A stretch of 64,000 nt of DNA from GCA-2698665 sp047611265 (GCA_047611265.1 JBLFWM010000004.1:39223-103222), one strand, 5' to 3'; positions 1-9,731 are shown, numbered from the stretch's first letter. The notes: generated from the sequence alone by a model not told the origin. Program-made: numbers and translations.

Positions 1-105
1 CTGAATATTCTTGAAGATATATTAAGTCATTAGATTGGATGATTGTTGTGAAACACAAGTGTGGTATAGAACCTGATAGGACATACCCACCCTGTCCAAC
101 CAAAA

Positions 106-1932
106 CTACTCCACCGTGACTGATTTAGCTAAATTACGAGGCTGATCAATATTTGTTTTTTTAAAAATAGCTACATGGTAAGAAAGTAATTGCATAGGTA
201 TCACATAAACTAGTGGCGCAATATAGTGCCCACAAGCCGGCATGGCAATAATTTTAGTTTTATCGCTTTTCTTTAATTTCATTTTTTTATTAGTAAAAAT
301 GTATACAAGACCATGTCTTGCTTTTACTTCAGACAAATTAGAAAGCACCTGATTTACAAGATTATTATCAGGCATTAACCCAACAACAGGCATATCTTTA
401 TCAACTAATGCCAATGGCCCATGTTTTAATTCTCCAGCAGCATAACCTTCGGCATGAATATAACTAATCTCTTTTAATTTAAGCGCTGCTTCTAATGCGA
501 TCGGGTAGGATGCTCCTCGTCCTAAAAATAGAGTATGACTCTTATTTTTTAATTGTTTTGCCATTACTTTCATATCTTTTTCAAGCTCAAAAGTTTTATC
601 TAAAATTCTTGGTAATGTTTTAATTTGTTTTACAATTTCATGCTCAACAGACTGTTTGCTAGAGGATCTCGATAGAGTTGTTGATAATAATAGTAATGCT
701 ATTAATTGTGATGTAAATGCTTTAGTTGATGCCACACTTATTTCTGGGCCAGCTTGCATTAAATAACTGTAATCTGATAAACGAGTTATTGTGCTCTCTG
801 GAACATTACATATAGATAAAATAGATTTATAGTTGCTAGACTTTGCTTTTTTTACAGAATATATTGTATCAGCAGTTTCACCAGACTGTGATATTGCAAC
901 AAATAATGTGTCGTTTGGTACATTGATTGTTCTGTACCTATACTCACTAGCTATTTCAGCTGTACACATAATATCTGATAACTCTTCAATCCAATATTTA
1001 GCAATAAGCGATGCATTATAACTTGTGCCGCAAGCAACAAAATGTACATGTTTTATAGACTTAAGCATGTCATCAGATTTAGGTCCAAAAATATTTGGTA
1101 ATATTGTTTTACTCCCCAGCCTGTCTTTAATAACTCTTCCTATAATATCTTTCTGCTCAAATATTTCTTTTTGCATATAATGCTTAAACCCATCTTTTGA
1201 TACTGTCTTATTACTCTGCTTAGTAACTGATGGAGCTCTAGTTATTTTTTTACCACTTTGATTATAGAGAGAAACATTATCTTTAGAAACTATTGCTAAT
1301 TCATTATCTTCAAGAGGTATATATTTTTTTGTTTTACTAATTAGCGCATGTATATCAGATGCTATATAAGTAGCATTCTTACTAATGCCTATCAACAATG
1401 GACTTCCATTTGATGCAACAATAATACTGTCAGGGTTTTCTTGATGTATAACAGCAAGCGCAAAAGATCCTTTTAATTTATCAAGAGCTGATAAAACTAT
1501 TTCTAGCAAACCTTTTTTTTTCGTTACGCAAGAGGCCAATAAATGCGCTATCACCTCTGAATCTGTATCTGATGTAAATTTAAAGCCTTTTTTTATTAGA
1601 ATTAATTTAAGTTCATCTGAATTTTCAATAATTCCATTATGCACAATTGAAAAAGGGCCTGAATTATGTGGGTGTGAATTTTTAAGATTTGGGGTACCAT
1701 GTGTGGCCCAACGTGTATGAGCTATCCCGCATTTACCTGTCGCCTTAGATTTCGCTAGTAGTTTCTTTAATTCCTTAACTTTACCAGTGCATCTAATTCT
1801 TTTTATCTTAGATGATTTAGAAATAAGAGATAAACCAGCTGAATCATACCCTCTGTATTCTAATTTAAATAAACCCTCAATAAGATCTTTTTGTATATCT
1901 GTTGAAGAGACGGCACCAAATATACCGCACAT
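106..1932 (-). CDS. glmS: Glutamine--fructose-6-phosphate aminotransferase GlmS
   Basis: Makes glucosamine-6-phosphate from fructose-6-phosphate and glutamine, the first step toward UDP-GlcNAc for peptidoglycan and LPS. The 608-residue protein starts MCGIFGA, exposing the Cys nucleophile of the class II glutaminase domain (about residues 2-220). Two SIS sugar-isomerase domains follow, with CGTSYNAS and GRGASYP motifs, and it ends in the family-typical DQPRNLAKSVTVE. Length matches the E. coli enzyme (609, from memory). The ATG overlaps the glmU stop by one base (TAATG), so translation is probably coupled. The order glmU-glmS after the atp operon is the same as in E. coli. No regulatory element is visible in the one-base junction. 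Confidence 0.98.
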   Translation of the reverse strand: MCGIFGAVSSTDIQKDLIEGLFKLEYRGYDSAGLSLISKSSKIKRIRCTGKVKELKKLLAKSKATGKCGIAHTRWATHGTPNLKNSHPHNSGPFSIVHNGIIENSDELKLILIKKGFKFTSDTDSEVIAHLLASCVTKKKGLLEIVLSALDKLKGSFALAVIHQENPDSIIVASNGSPLLIGISKNATYIASDIHALISKTKKYIPLEDNELAIVSKDNVSLYNQSGKKITRAPSVTKQSNKTVSKDGFKHYMQKEIFEQKDIIGRVIKDRLGSKTILPNIFGPKSDDMLKSIKHVHFVACGTSYNASLIAKYWIEELSDIMCTAEIASEYRYRTINVPNDTLFVAISQSGETADTIYSVKKAKSSNYKSILSICNVPESTITRLSDYSYLMQAGPEISVASTKAFTSQLIALLLLSTTLSRSSSKQSVEHEIVKQIKTLPRILDKTFELEKDMKVMAKQLKNKSHTLFLGRGASYPIALEAALKLKEISYIHAEGYAAGELKHGPLALVDKDMPVVGLMPDNNLVNQVLSNLSEVKARHGLVYIFTNKKMKLKKSDKTKIIAMPACGHYIAPLVYVIPMQLLSYHVAIFKKTNIDQPRNLAKSVTVE

Positions 1933-3308
1933 TATTTACTACCTTTTGTGGCCTTGCTTTTCCATCTTGGTATAGAAATTTGTTTGCTCCGTGCGATAGT
2001 TAAGCTTCCACCACCGGGCGTGTCTTTAGTAACAGTTGATCCAGCTGCAATATAAGAACCTTTCCCAATTTTAACTGGAGCGACTAATCTTGTACCAGAA
2101 CCAATAAATGAATTCGCTTCAATTATAGTTTTATATTTCTTTTCTCCATCATAATTACAAGTGATGCAACCTGCGCCAACATTAATATCTGCGCCAAGTT
2201 CTGCATCCCCGATATAACTAAGATGGTTAATTTTAGTTCTACTTCCTATCGTGGAGTTTTTAACCTCAACGAAATTTCCAACCTGCGCATCATTTTTTAA
2301 AACAGTGCCGGGTCTTATTCTTGCATAAGGACCCACAATGCAATTATCACCAATTGTTGCCCCGAATATAATTGTGTTGGGTTTGATATGTACATTTTTA
2401 CCAATCTTACATCTGTTTAGATAACAATTATGGCCAATAGTAGTATTAGAGCCAATCGTAACTTTATCTTCAAAGATACAGTTAATATCAATCTCTACAT
2501 CTTTTTGAACTTTTAAATCACCTTTAATATCGGTTCTCATTACATCTCTAATTAAGACACCTTTGTTAAGCAAGTCATTAGCTTTTTTAATTAGTAATTT
2601 ACGTTCTAAACCTACTAAGTCTTTTTTAGAATTTATGCCCATAGTTTCTATATCATTCTTAATAGTATAACTTGATATTTTATAATCATTATCGCTCAAA
2701 AGCTTAATTATATCCGTCAGGTAATACTCTTTTTGTTTATTATTATTTTTAATCTTACCAATAAACTTTCTTAACACTCCTTCATTAACACATATTATAC
2801 CTGTATTGATTTCATTAATTTTTTTTATTTTACCATCAGCATCTTTTTCCTCAATAATTCCAACTATCTTTTTATTATTTCTAATAATTCTTCCATAGCC
2901 AGTTGGGTTTTCTTGCATATATGTTCCTAAACATAAATCTGAATTATCAAGTTTTGAAATCATTTTTTTAAGTGTCACTGGGGATATAAAAGGGACGTCT
3001 CCACATAGTATTAATATTTTATTATTTTTATTTACTGGCATTGATCTTATAGCAGTTTTAACTGCATCTGCAGTTCCATAGGGATTTTTCTGATCAACGC
3101 TTTTTACTTTATTTTTTTGGATAAAGTCTTTTAATTGTTGTGGCGAATTACCTAGGACACAAATTATATTTTTAGAATTTATAGATTTCGCAGCTCTATA
3201 AACATGTTCGATAATATGTTCGCCTGATATCTTGAATAATAATTTAGATTTTAGTGATAGCATTCTGGTACTTTTCCCAGCTGCTAATATAATAGTTGTT
3301 AATGACAC
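1932..3308 (-). CDS. glmU: Bifunctional GlcNAc-1-P uridyltransferase / GlcN-1-P acetyltransferase GlmU
   Basis: Acetylates glucosamine-1-phosphate and then transfers UMP to give UDP-GlcNAc. The N-terminal nucleotidyltransferase domain shows the LAAGKSTRM signature near residues 8-16 (classical form LAAGKGTRM, so a Ser replaces one Gly). From about residue 250 the protein becomes a left-handed beta-helix of hexapeptide repeats, with NHLSYIGDAELG and GAGCITCNYDG in the acetyltransferase site. Length 458 compares with 456 in E. coli. The start is a GTG, supported by a GGGAG ribosome-binding site about 8 bases upstream. It lies 20 bases after atpC and overlaps glmS by one base, so it probably shares the atp transcript. 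Confidence 0.97.
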   Translation of the reverse strand: MSLTTIILAAGKSTRMLSLKSKLLFKISGEHIIEHVYRAAKSINSKNIICVLGNSPQQLKDFIQKNKVKSVDQKNPYGTADAVKTAIRSMPVNKNNKILILCGDVPFISPVTLKKMISKLDNSDLCLGTYMQENPTGYGRIIRNNKKIVGIIEEKDADGKIKKINEINTGIICVNEGVLRKFIGKIKNNNKQKEYYLTDIIKLLSDNDYKISSYTIKNDIETMGINSKKDLVGLERKLLIKKANDLLNKGVLIRDVMRTDIKGDLKVQKDVEIDINCIFEDKVTIGSNTTIGHNCYLNRCKIGKNVHIKPNTIIFGATIGDNCIVGPYARIRPGTVLKNDAQVGNFVEVKNSTIGSRTKINHLSYIGDAELGADINVGAGCITCNYDGEKKYKTIIEANSFIGSGTRLVAPVKIGKGSYIAAGSTVTKDTPGGGSLTIARSKQISIPRWKSKATKGSK

Positions 3309-3328
3309 TTTAGGTCTCCCGGCTAAGA

Positions 3329-3751
3329 CTATCTCTTACCCTTCAGCTTTTTGATTAACCTTAGCTGTGCGGCAGCTTGTGCTAATTCTGTTTTTGCTTT
3401 GACCAAATCCATGTCGCTATTGCTATTCTCCATTGCTTTTTTTGCCGCTAACTCAGATTTCTTAGCTCTATCTTCATCTAAATCTGATTCTCTAATAGCT
3501 GTATCAGATAGAATGGTCACTGCATTAGGTTGAATTTCTAATATCCCCCCACTAATGAAAAAGATCTTTGTTTCACTGTCTGATATTTGTGCTCTTACAT
3601 CACCAGCTTTTAGCTTTGTCAGCAATGGAGTATGTTTAGGAGTTATCCCAACCTCACCCATTTCTGCCGGCGCATACACCATCTGAACTTCTGCTGAAAA
3701 TAATTCTTCTTCAGCACTTACAATATCTAGTCTCATTGTTTTATCTGACAT
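3329..3751 (-). CDS. atpC: F1Fo ATP synthase epsilon subunit AtpC
   Basis: Central-stalk subunit of the F1 sector, coupling rotation and inhibiting ATP hydrolysis. The 140-residue protein opens with MRLDIVSAEEELFSAEV and contains GEVGITPKHTPLL, typical of the N-terminal beta-sandwich. A charged, Ala-rich helical hairpin follows (about residues 90-140, ending KLKGKR). Length is normal for proteobacterial epsilon (about 139). It is the last atp gene, two bases after atpD and before glmU. Confidence 0.96.
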   Translation of the reverse strand: MSDKTMRLDIVSAEEELFSAEVQMVYAPAEMGEVGITPKHTPLLTKLKAGDVRAQISDSETKIFFISGGILEIQPNAVTILSDTAIRESDLDEDRAKKSELAAKKAMENSNSDMDLVKAKTELAQAAAQLRLIKKLKGKR

Positions 3752-3753
3752 TA

Positions 3754-5130
3754 TTATAGTTCATCCGCTCTTTTCTTAGCTTCTTCAATTTTACCAATCA
3801 TATAGAAAGCTTGCTCTGGTAAATCATCATAGTCACCATTTACTATTGCTTGGAAACCTTTGATCGTATCTTTTAAAGATACATATTTTCCAGGTGTTCC
3901 TGTGAACGTTTCGGCAACAAAGAATGGTTGAGATAAATATCTTTGTATTTTTCTTGCTCTGTTAACAGATAATTTATCTTCATCAGATAACTCATCCATC
4001 CCTAGAATAGCTATAATATCTTTTAGTTCCTTATATTTTTGTAGGACACTCTGAACTGCTCTTGTAGTATCATAATGTTCTTGCCCAATAACTAGAGGGT
4101 CTAATTGACGACTAGTTGAATCTAGTGGATCAACAGCAGGATAAATTCCAAGCTCTGCAATGTTTCTAGAAAGTACAACAGTTGCATCTAAATGAGCAAA
4201 AGTCGTAGCTGGGCTAGGATCTGTTAAGTCATCTGCTGGTACATATACAGCTTGAATTGATGTGATTGAACCAGTTTTTGTAGATGTAATACGCTCTTGT
4301 AGAACACCCATTTCTTCAGCTAATGTAGGTTGATAACCTACTGCTGAGGGCATACGACCTAGTAATGCTGAAACTTCAGTTCCTGCAAGCGTATATCTAT
4401 AAATGTTATCAATGAAAAGAAGTGTGTCGCTGCCTGCATCACGAAAATGTTCTGCCATTGTAAGACCAGTCAATGCTACGCGTAATCTATTTCCTGGAGG
4501 TTCATTCATCTGTCCATAAACAAGCGCAACTTTATCAATAACCTTTGCGTCTGTCATTTCATGATAGAAATCATTACCTTCACGTGTTCTTTCTCCTACA
4601 CCTGCAAATACAGATGACCCGCTATGTTCAGCGGCAATATTTCTAATTAATTCCATAAGGATTACAGTTTTACCAACACCCGCACCACCAAATAATCCTA
4701 CTTTACTACCTTTAGCAAATGGACAAATAAGATCTACAACTTTAATACCTGTTTCTAGTAATTGAACTTCGGATGCTTGTTCTGCAAAAGTTGGAGGAGC
4801 TCTATGTATTGGCATTGTAGAGTTAGATTTAATTGGCCCTTTGTTGTCAATAGGTTCTCCCAAGACATTCATTATTCGTCCAAGAGTCCCTTTCCCTACT
4901 GGAACACTAATTGGAGCGCCAGTATTTTTAACCTCAAGACCTCTCTTTAAACCATCAGTTGTCCCCATCGCAATTGTTCTAACAATCCCATCACCAATTT
5001 GCTGTTGTACTTCTAAAGTTAAACCGCCTTCTTCAACCATAAGTGCATCATATATATTTGGGATTGAATCACGTGAGAATTGTACATCGATAACCGCACC
5101 AATTATCTCTACTACTTTACCTATTTCCAT
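3754..5130 (-). CDS. atpD: F1Fo ATP synthase beta subunit AtpD
   Basis: Catalytic F1 subunit that makes ATP from ADP and phosphate. The 458-residue sequence has the Walker A loop GGAGVGKT near residue 150, the GERTREGND motif, LLFIDNIYRYTLAGTE with the Walker B region, and the signature PAVDPLDSTSRQLDP. Length agrees with E. coli AtpD (460). It sits between atpG (25-base gap) and atpC (2-base gap) in the standard operon order. Confidence 0.98.
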   Translation of the reverse strand: MEIGKVVEIIGAVIDVQFSRDSIPNIYDALMVEEGGLTLEVQQQIGDGIVRTIAMGTTDGLKRGLEVKNTGAPISVPVGKGTLGRIMNVLGEPIDNKGPIKSNSTMPIHRAPPTFAEQASEVQLLETGIKVVDLICPFAKGSKVGLFGGAGVGKTVILMELIRNIAAEHSGSSVFAGVGERTREGNDFYHEMTDAKVIDKVALVYGQMNEPPGNRLRVALTGLTMAEHFRDAGSDTLLFIDNIYRYTLAGTEVSALLGRMPSAVGYQPTLAEEMGVLQERITSTKTGSITSIQAVYVPADDLTDPSPATTFAHLDATVVLSRNIAELGIYPAVDPLDSTSRQLDPLVIGQEHYDTTRAVQSVLQKYKELKDIIAILGMDELSDEDKLSVNRARKIQRYLSQPFFVAETFTGTPGKYVSLKDTIKGFQAIVNGDYDDLPEQAFYMIGKIEEAKKRADEL

Positions 5131-5155
5131 TTAATATGCTCCGTTTCTTAATTAA

Positions 5156-6025
5156 TTATAATGCAGATGCACCTGAAATAATTTCAGATATTTCCTGTGT
5201 AATTGCTGCCTGTCTATTTTTGTTATAAATTATTTGTAATTCATCAATCAAGTCAGATGCATTGTCTGATGATGATTTCATGGCTACCATCCGTGATGCT
5301 TGTTCTGAAGCAATATTTTCTACTACAGCCCTATAAGTTAGTGACTCAATAAATCTAACAAACAGAGACTCTAAAACTTCTTTCGCATCAGGCTCATACA
5401 AGTAATCCCAATAATGTGAGTATTCTTTATCTATTTCTTGATCATTTGATGAAATTGGCAATATTTTGTCAATTGTTGGTACTTGGCTAACAGTATTAAA
5501 AAATTTATTGTAAGCCACATACACCTCATCAACATCTTTAGATATAAATTTATCTATTGTTGATTTAATTGTGCCCAACAAATCTTCTATTTTAGGCTGA
5601 TCGCCCACTTGAGTAGATTGAGATATTACTTCCCCACCAATTCTTTGAAAAAATCCTGCTGCCTTGTTCCCAAAAACACTATAGCTTGTATCAATTTCAT
5701 TATTTTTATTTTCTACAGTAGACTCAATTACTTTTTTAAATAAATTATTATTTAATCCTCCACAAAGCCCTCTGTCTGAAGAAACTACTATATAGGCTCT
5801 TTTTTTAACTTCTCTTACTTCAAAATATACAGAGTTATACTCTGCATGAGCATTAGCGAGATGAGACATTACATAGGATATTTTATCTGCATAAGGACGT
5901 GCTTTTTCCATTTGCCCAACAGCTCTTCTCATTTTACTCGCAGCAACCATTTCCATTGCCTTGGTAATCTTCTGAGTATTCTGGATACTCTTTATTTGAG
6001 TTCTTATTTCTTGACTGCCCGCCAT
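5156..6025 (-). CDS. atpG: F1Fo ATP synthase gamma subunit AtpG
   Basis: Rotating central shaft of F1. The N-terminal coiled-coil begins MAGSQEIRTQIKSIQNTQKI, followed by AMEMVAASKMRRA. The C-terminal helix has YNKNRQAAITQEISEI, both diagnostic. An in-frame TTG at 6031 would add two residues, but the ATG at 6025 gives the family-typical MAGSQEI start. That ATG also overlaps the atpA stop by one base (TAATG), implying translational coupling, so I chose it. The product is 289 residues, as expected. Confidence 0.96.
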   Translation of the reverse strand: MAGSQEIRTQIKSIQNTQKITKAMEMVAASKMRRAVGQMEKARPYADKISYVMSHLANAHAEYNSVYFEVREVKKRAYIVVSSDRGLCGGLNNNLFKKVIESTVENKNNEIDTSYSVFGNKAAGFFQRIGGEVISQSTQVGDQPKIEDLLGTIKSTIDKFISKDVDEVYVAYNKFFNTVSQVPTIDKILPISSNDQEIDKEYSHYWDYLYEPDAKEVLESLFVRFIESLTYRAVVENIASEQASRMVAMKSSSDNASDLIDELQIIYNKNRQAAITQEISEIISGASAL

Positions 6026-7566
6026 TACCAAACACCATTAGTTTTGAAATCATCTAACACTATTTTCATTTTAGCTGCTACGTCATCATTATAATCAAGC
6101 ACCGAATTAACAAGGTCTATTAAATCTTTATGGTTACTTCTAACGAATTCATGCATAGCTTTTTCAAAAGACATTACTTTATTGATTTCTACATCATCAA
6201 AATAACCTTCGTTAGCTGAAAAAAGTGATAACGACATTTCGGCAACGCTCAATGGTGAATATTGATTCTGTTTCATGAGCTCTGTAACTCTTTGACCTCT
6301 ATCTAATTGTTTTTTTGTAGCTTCATCTAGGTCTGATGCAAACTGAGAAAATGCAGCCAATTCACGATATTGCGCCAAAGCTAGTCTTACTCCCCCGCCA
6401 AGTTTTTTAACTATCTTTGTTTGTGCTGCCCCACCTACTCTTGAGACGGATAGCCCAGCATTAATTGCAGGTCGAATACCAGCATTAAATAAATCAGATT
6501 CTAAGAAAATTTGTCCATCTGTAATAGATATAACATTGGTTGGTACAAATGCTGACACATCGCCTGCTTGCGTTTCAATAATTGGCATCGCAGTAAGAGA
6601 TCCTGTTTTCCCTTTGACTTTCCCGCTTGTTAATTCTGAAACTGCATCTTCATTAATTCTTGCAGATCTTTCTAATAGTCTTGAATGTAAATAAAATACA
6701 TCACCAGGATAAGCTTCTCTGCCTGGAGGTCTTTTTAGAAGAAGCGACACTTGTCTATATGCCCATGCTTGTTTTGTTAAATCATCATATATAATAAGTG
6801 CATCCTCGCCAATATCTCTAAAATATTCGCCCATTGCGCAACCTGAGTAAGGTGCGATATATTGCATTGCTGCTGAATCTGCTGCTGTGGCAGCTACAAT
6901 TATTGTATGCTTCAAGGCGTCATGTTCTTCTAATTTTCTAACAACCTGTGCTACAGAAGATGCTTTTTGGCCAATGGCTACATATATACATTTTACGCCT
7001 GTATCTTTTTGGTTAATTATCGCATCAATAGCTACAGCTGTTTTACCCGTTTGCCTATCACCAATAATTAGTTCTCGTTGACCGCGCCCGATAGGAACCA
7101 TCGAGTCAATAGCTTTAATACCAGTTTGTACTGGTTGATCAACAGATTTACGCTCAATTACACCCGGTGCAATCTTTTCTATAGGTGATGTATGTTTAGC
7201 ATTAATTGGGCCATTATTATCAATTGGCTCACCAAGTGAGTTCACAACTCTTCCTAGTAATTCAGGTCCGACTGGCACCTCTAAAATCCTTCCAGTACAC
7301 TTTACAATGTCTCCTTCAGAAATATGTTTATAATCACCAAGTATAACTGCTCCTACAGAATCACGTTCGAGGTTAAGCGCCATACCATATATTTTATTTG
7401 GAAATTCTAACATTTCACCTTGAAGAGCCTCAGTTATTCCATATACTCTGGCAATACCATCAGTAACAGATACAACTGTCCCCTCATTATGTGCCGTTGT
7501 CTTGAGATCAGAATCTTTAATCTTAGCTTTTATGATGTTACTTATTTCAGTTGGATTGATAGTCAT
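6025..7566 (-). CDS. atpA: F1Fo ATP synthase alpha subunit AtpA
   Basis: Non-catalytic nucleotide-binding subunit of F1. At 513 residues it equals the E. coli length. It shows the Walker A GDRQTGKTA near residue 170, AIGQKASSVAQV, and the C-terminal signature region PAINAGLSVSRVGGAAQ. The N-terminal IIKAKIKD segment contacts the delta subunit. The start is ATG, 15 bases after atpH, and the stop overlaps the atpG start. Confidence 0.98.
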   Translation of the reverse strand: MTINPTEISNIIKAKIKDSDLKTTAHNEGTVVSVTDGIARVYGITEALQGEMLEFPNKIYGMALNLERDSVGAVILGDYKHISEGDIVKCTGRILEVPVGPELLGRVVNSLGEPIDNNGPINAKHTSPIEKIAPGVIERKSVDQPVQTGIKAIDSMVPIGRGQRELIIGDRQTGKTAVAIDAIINQKDTGVKCIYVAIGQKASSVAQVVRKLEEHDALKHTIIVAATAADSAAMQYIAPYSGCAMGEYFRDIGEDALIIYDDLTKQAWAYRQVSLLLKRPPGREAYPGDVFYLHSRLLERSARINEDAVSELTSGKVKGKTGSLTAMPIIETQAGDVSAFVPTNVISITDGQIFLESDLFNAGIRPAINAGLSVSRVGGAAQTKIVKKLGGGVRLALAQYRELAAFSQFASDLDEATKKQLDRGQRVTELMKQNQYSPLSVAEMSLSLFSANEGYFDDVEINKVMSFEKAMHEFVRSNHKDLIDLVNSVLDYNDDVAAKMKIVLDDFKTNGVW

Positions 7567-7581
7567 ATTTATACCTTATAC

Positions 7582-8118
7582 TTAGATTATTAATTGTTGT
7601 TTCATTTGATCTAATCTGTTTTTAATAGTTAAATCAATTACTTCATTGTTAGATTTTATTTTTAATCCCGCCATTAATGTTTTATTGACAGAAAGTTTTA
7701 CTTTTACTTCAGACTGATATTTATCTTTTAATAAAGATGTTAAGGAGTCTAGCTGATCTGCTGATACTTCATGTGCTGATTCAACTTCGACGACACGAAT
7801 ATTATTATATTTAAATTTCAATGATTCAAAAATTTCTGAAATTTCTTGCATATAAATTATTCTCTTAGTTTCAATAAGCAATGACAAAAAGCTAAAAAAA
7901 TTTTTATTGCTGGCATCATCTAAAAAACTTGATAAAAATTTTAATGATGTTGCATTATCAATCTTAGGATCTGATAACAGGTCTATAGTTTGAGAATCTG
8001 CGACTATGGCTGACAACCTAGTCAACTGAACAGACCAGTTTTCAATACTCTTATCTTCCACAGCAAGTTTAAATGCTGCTTCGCCATAAGGTCTAGAATA
8101 TATATAGTTTTCAGACAA
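7582..8118 (-). CDS. atpH: F1Fo ATP synthase delta subunit AtpH
   Basis: Peripheral-stalk subunit (OSCP type) that fixes F1 to the b dimer. The 178-residue protein starts SENYIYSRPYGEAAFKLA, matching the family pattern of an ARPYA-like helix. Its C-terminal domain contains MAGLKIKSNNEVIDLTIKNRL, the conserved G-L-x-I motif that contacts subunit b. The start codon is TTG, one base after the atpF stop; no ATG gives the conserved N terminus. The rare start and the position suggest coupling to atpF. Confidence 0.95.
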   Translation of the reverse strand: MSENYIYSRPYGEAAFKLAVEDKSIENWSVQLTRLSAIVADSQTIDLLSDPKIDNATSLKFLSSFLDDASNKNFFSFLSLLIETKRIIYMQEISEIFESLKFKYNNIRVVEVESAHEVSADQLDSLTSLLKDKYQSEVKVKLSVNKTLMAGLKIKSNNEVIDLTIKNRLDQMKQQLII

Positions 8119-8119
8119 C

Positions 8120-8593
8120 TTACTTAAGCTCCTTTAGGGCTTCATCAAATATAGCCTTATGTTTTTCTTCACTGATCTCTGCTTTAATTATTTTTTCTGC
8201 ACAAGCAATTGCAATCCGAGAGATGTCTTTTCTTAGTTCATCTTTAGCAATATTTAAATCTTGTCCAATTTGTTGGTTTGATAAAGCAATAATTTTATCT
8301 GCCTCTTTCTTTGATATTGTTTTTGCCTCACCGATAATATTTGATGATTGTTGGTTAGCCATAGTTATAACATCTGATGCTTTGCTTTTGGCCTCATCGA
8401 CTATACGGCTATACTCTATATTAGCTTCGTCTATTCTCTTTTCGCCAAGCTCGGCAGAAGCCAAACCATCTGCAATTTTATTGGTTCTTTCATCCATCGC
8501 AGCCGTAAGAGGTTCCCACAAGTACGCTTTAATAAACCAGACGAAAATAACAAACGTTATCATCTGTCCAAATAATGTTGCTGTTATATTCAT
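8120..8593 (-). CDS. atpF: F1Fo ATP synthase b subunit AtpF
   Basis: Membrane-anchored peripheral stalk. A single N-terminal membrane helix (about residues 4-24, MNITATLFGQMITFVIFVWF) is followed by the conserved PLTAAMDERTNKIADGLASA. A long charged coiled-coil rich in Ala, Glu and Lys runs to the end. The 157 residues compare with 156 in E. coli, and only one b gene is present, so it should act as a homodimer. It lies between atpE and atpH. Confidence 0.96.
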   Translation of the reverse strand: MNITATLFGQMITFVIFVWFIKAYLWEPLTAAMDERTNKIADGLASAELGEKRIDEANIEYSRIVDEAKSKASDVITMANQQSSNIIGEAKTISKKEADKIIALSNQQIGQDLNIAKDELRKDISRIAIACAEKIIKAEISEEKHKAIFDEALKELK

Positions 8594-8618
8594 ATCAAAA
8601 ACCTGTCAATTAAGTTAA

Positions 8619-8915
8619 TTACGCCCCAAGTGCTGCTTTTGCTGCGCCAATAAATGGATTAGCAAAAACAAAAAACATTGCGAATGCTAAAACAATAAAT
8701 GGAAATGACTCCATTAAACCTGCAGTGATAAACATTTGTATTCTTAATGCAGGCAACATTTCTGGTTGTCTAGCAATCCCTTCAATGTATTTCATGCATA
8801 TTAAACCCCAGCCTAATGCTGAACCAAGTCCCGCTGCTGCTAACATAATAGCAACTCCTAAACTTGTAGATGCATAGATCTCGGTAATCATTTGTGGTGT
8901 TAGTGTATTTTCCAT
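8619..8915 (-). CDS. atpE: F1Fo ATP synthase c subunit AtpE
   Basis: Forms the proton-driven rotor ring. Two membrane helices flank the polar loop ARQPE (residues 48-52). The ion-binding acid is Glu69 in GLMESFPF, where E. coli has Asp. At 98 residues it is longer than E. coli c (79), with an extended N terminus and a tail ending in ANPFIGAAKAALGA. Ser70 follows the Glu as in sodium-type rings, but the helix-1 Gln is Trp36 and the helix-2 Tyr position is Ile. I therefore infer proton coupling. Confidence 0.95.
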   Translation of the reverse strand: MENTLTPQMITEIYASTSLGVAIMLAAAGLGSALGWGLICMKYIEGIARQPEMLPALRIQMFITAGLMESFPFIVLAFAMFFVFANPFIGAAKAALGA

Positions 8916-8930
8916 TTTATGTCCTCTCGT

Positions 8931-9731
8931 TTAATGTGATTCTTCAGATGCCAAACTTATATACATGATGGTTAATACCATAAAAATAAAAGCTTGAAGT
9001 GTTATTACAAGTATATGGAATATTGCCCACATACTACCCGGTATTGGAATTATGTACCAAGGTAATATTGCTATCAGGAGAAATACTAATTCTCCAGTAA
9101 ACATATTCCCAAAGAGTCTTAAAGCTAAACTTAATGGTTTAGCTATCTCTTCTACCATAGTTAATACAAAATTTATTGGTGCTAGAGCAATTCCAAAAGG
9201 ATGAACGAGGAATGATTTAAAATATCCTCCGAGACCTTTATTCTTCACATTGTAATAAATACAAATTATAAAAACCGTTAATGCCATGGCAAAAGTTGTA
9301 TGAGGGTCAGTTGTTGGCACAACTTTTAGAGCAGGCTTTCCATCTTGACCTACAATACCCATCATCTCTGCAGCTTTAGGTAATAAATCTACAGGAATTA
9401 AGTCCATTGCATTCATTAAAAACACCCATACAAATATTGTAAGGCCGAGGGGGCCAACTATTTTATTGGGCTTTGGGAAAGCTTCTTTTACAAGTCCATT
9501 AACAAAATCTATAAGGGTCTCTAAAATATTTTGTGCACCTGTTGGTGCGCCAACAGAAACATTTTTTCCAACTTTATATGCTACCCACATTACTCCAAAC
9601 ATGATTAATGTGCTAAAAAACATTGTATCTACATTAATTTGCCAGAATCCATCACCATATTGCAGTGACTGTAAATGATGCGATATATACGCTACCGGAT
9701 TATCTGTTGCTGGACCTTCACCTTGACTCAT
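8931..9731 (-). CDS. atpB: F1Fo ATP synthase a subunit AtpB
   Basis: Stator membrane subunit carrying the proton half-channels. The 266-residue protein has about five to six hydrophobic helices. The diagnostic stretch KPLSLALRLFGNMFTGE contains the essential Arg facing the c-ring Glu, and the C-terminal helix includes LVITLQAFIFMVLTIMY. Length is near E. coli (271). It starts with ATG, follows atpI and precedes atpE by 15 bases. Confidence 0.96.
   Translation of the reverse strand: MSQGEGPATDNPVAYISHHLQSLQYGDGFWQINVDTMFFSTLIMFGVMWVAYKVGKNVSVGAPTGAQNILETLIDFVNGLVKEAFPKPNKIVGPLGLTIFVWVFLMNAMDLIPVDLLPKAAEMMGIVGQDGKPALKVVPTTDPHTTFAMALTVFIICIYYNVKNKGLGGYFKSFLVHPFGIALAPINFVLTMVEEIAKPLSLALRLFGNMFTGELVFLLIAILPWYIIPIPGSMWAIFHILVITLQAFIFMVLTIMYISLASEESH

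Noticed and set aside
1..33. Possible plus-strand C-terminal coding fragment ending in TAG at 33
   Set aside because: Only ten codons are visible and no family can be recognised; it could be chance.
40..55. parS-like half site TGATTGTTGTGAAACA near the left edge
   Set aside because: Only 12 of 16 positions match and the central CACGTG core is missing.
79..97. Hairpin GGACA-9-base loop-TGTCC downstream of glmS
   Set aside because: A short stem without a T-run on either strand, so not convincing as a terminator or RNA gene.
4581..4586. CACGTG core in atpD (others at 5070-5075 in atpD and 36362-36367 in recG)
   Set aside because: The flanking arms do not form the GTTTC/GAAAC palindrome needed for parS.
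8619..8915. Sodium-type ATP synthase c-ring
   Set aside because: Glu-Ser is present but the helix-1 Gln and helix-2 Tyr ligands are replaced by Trp and Ile.
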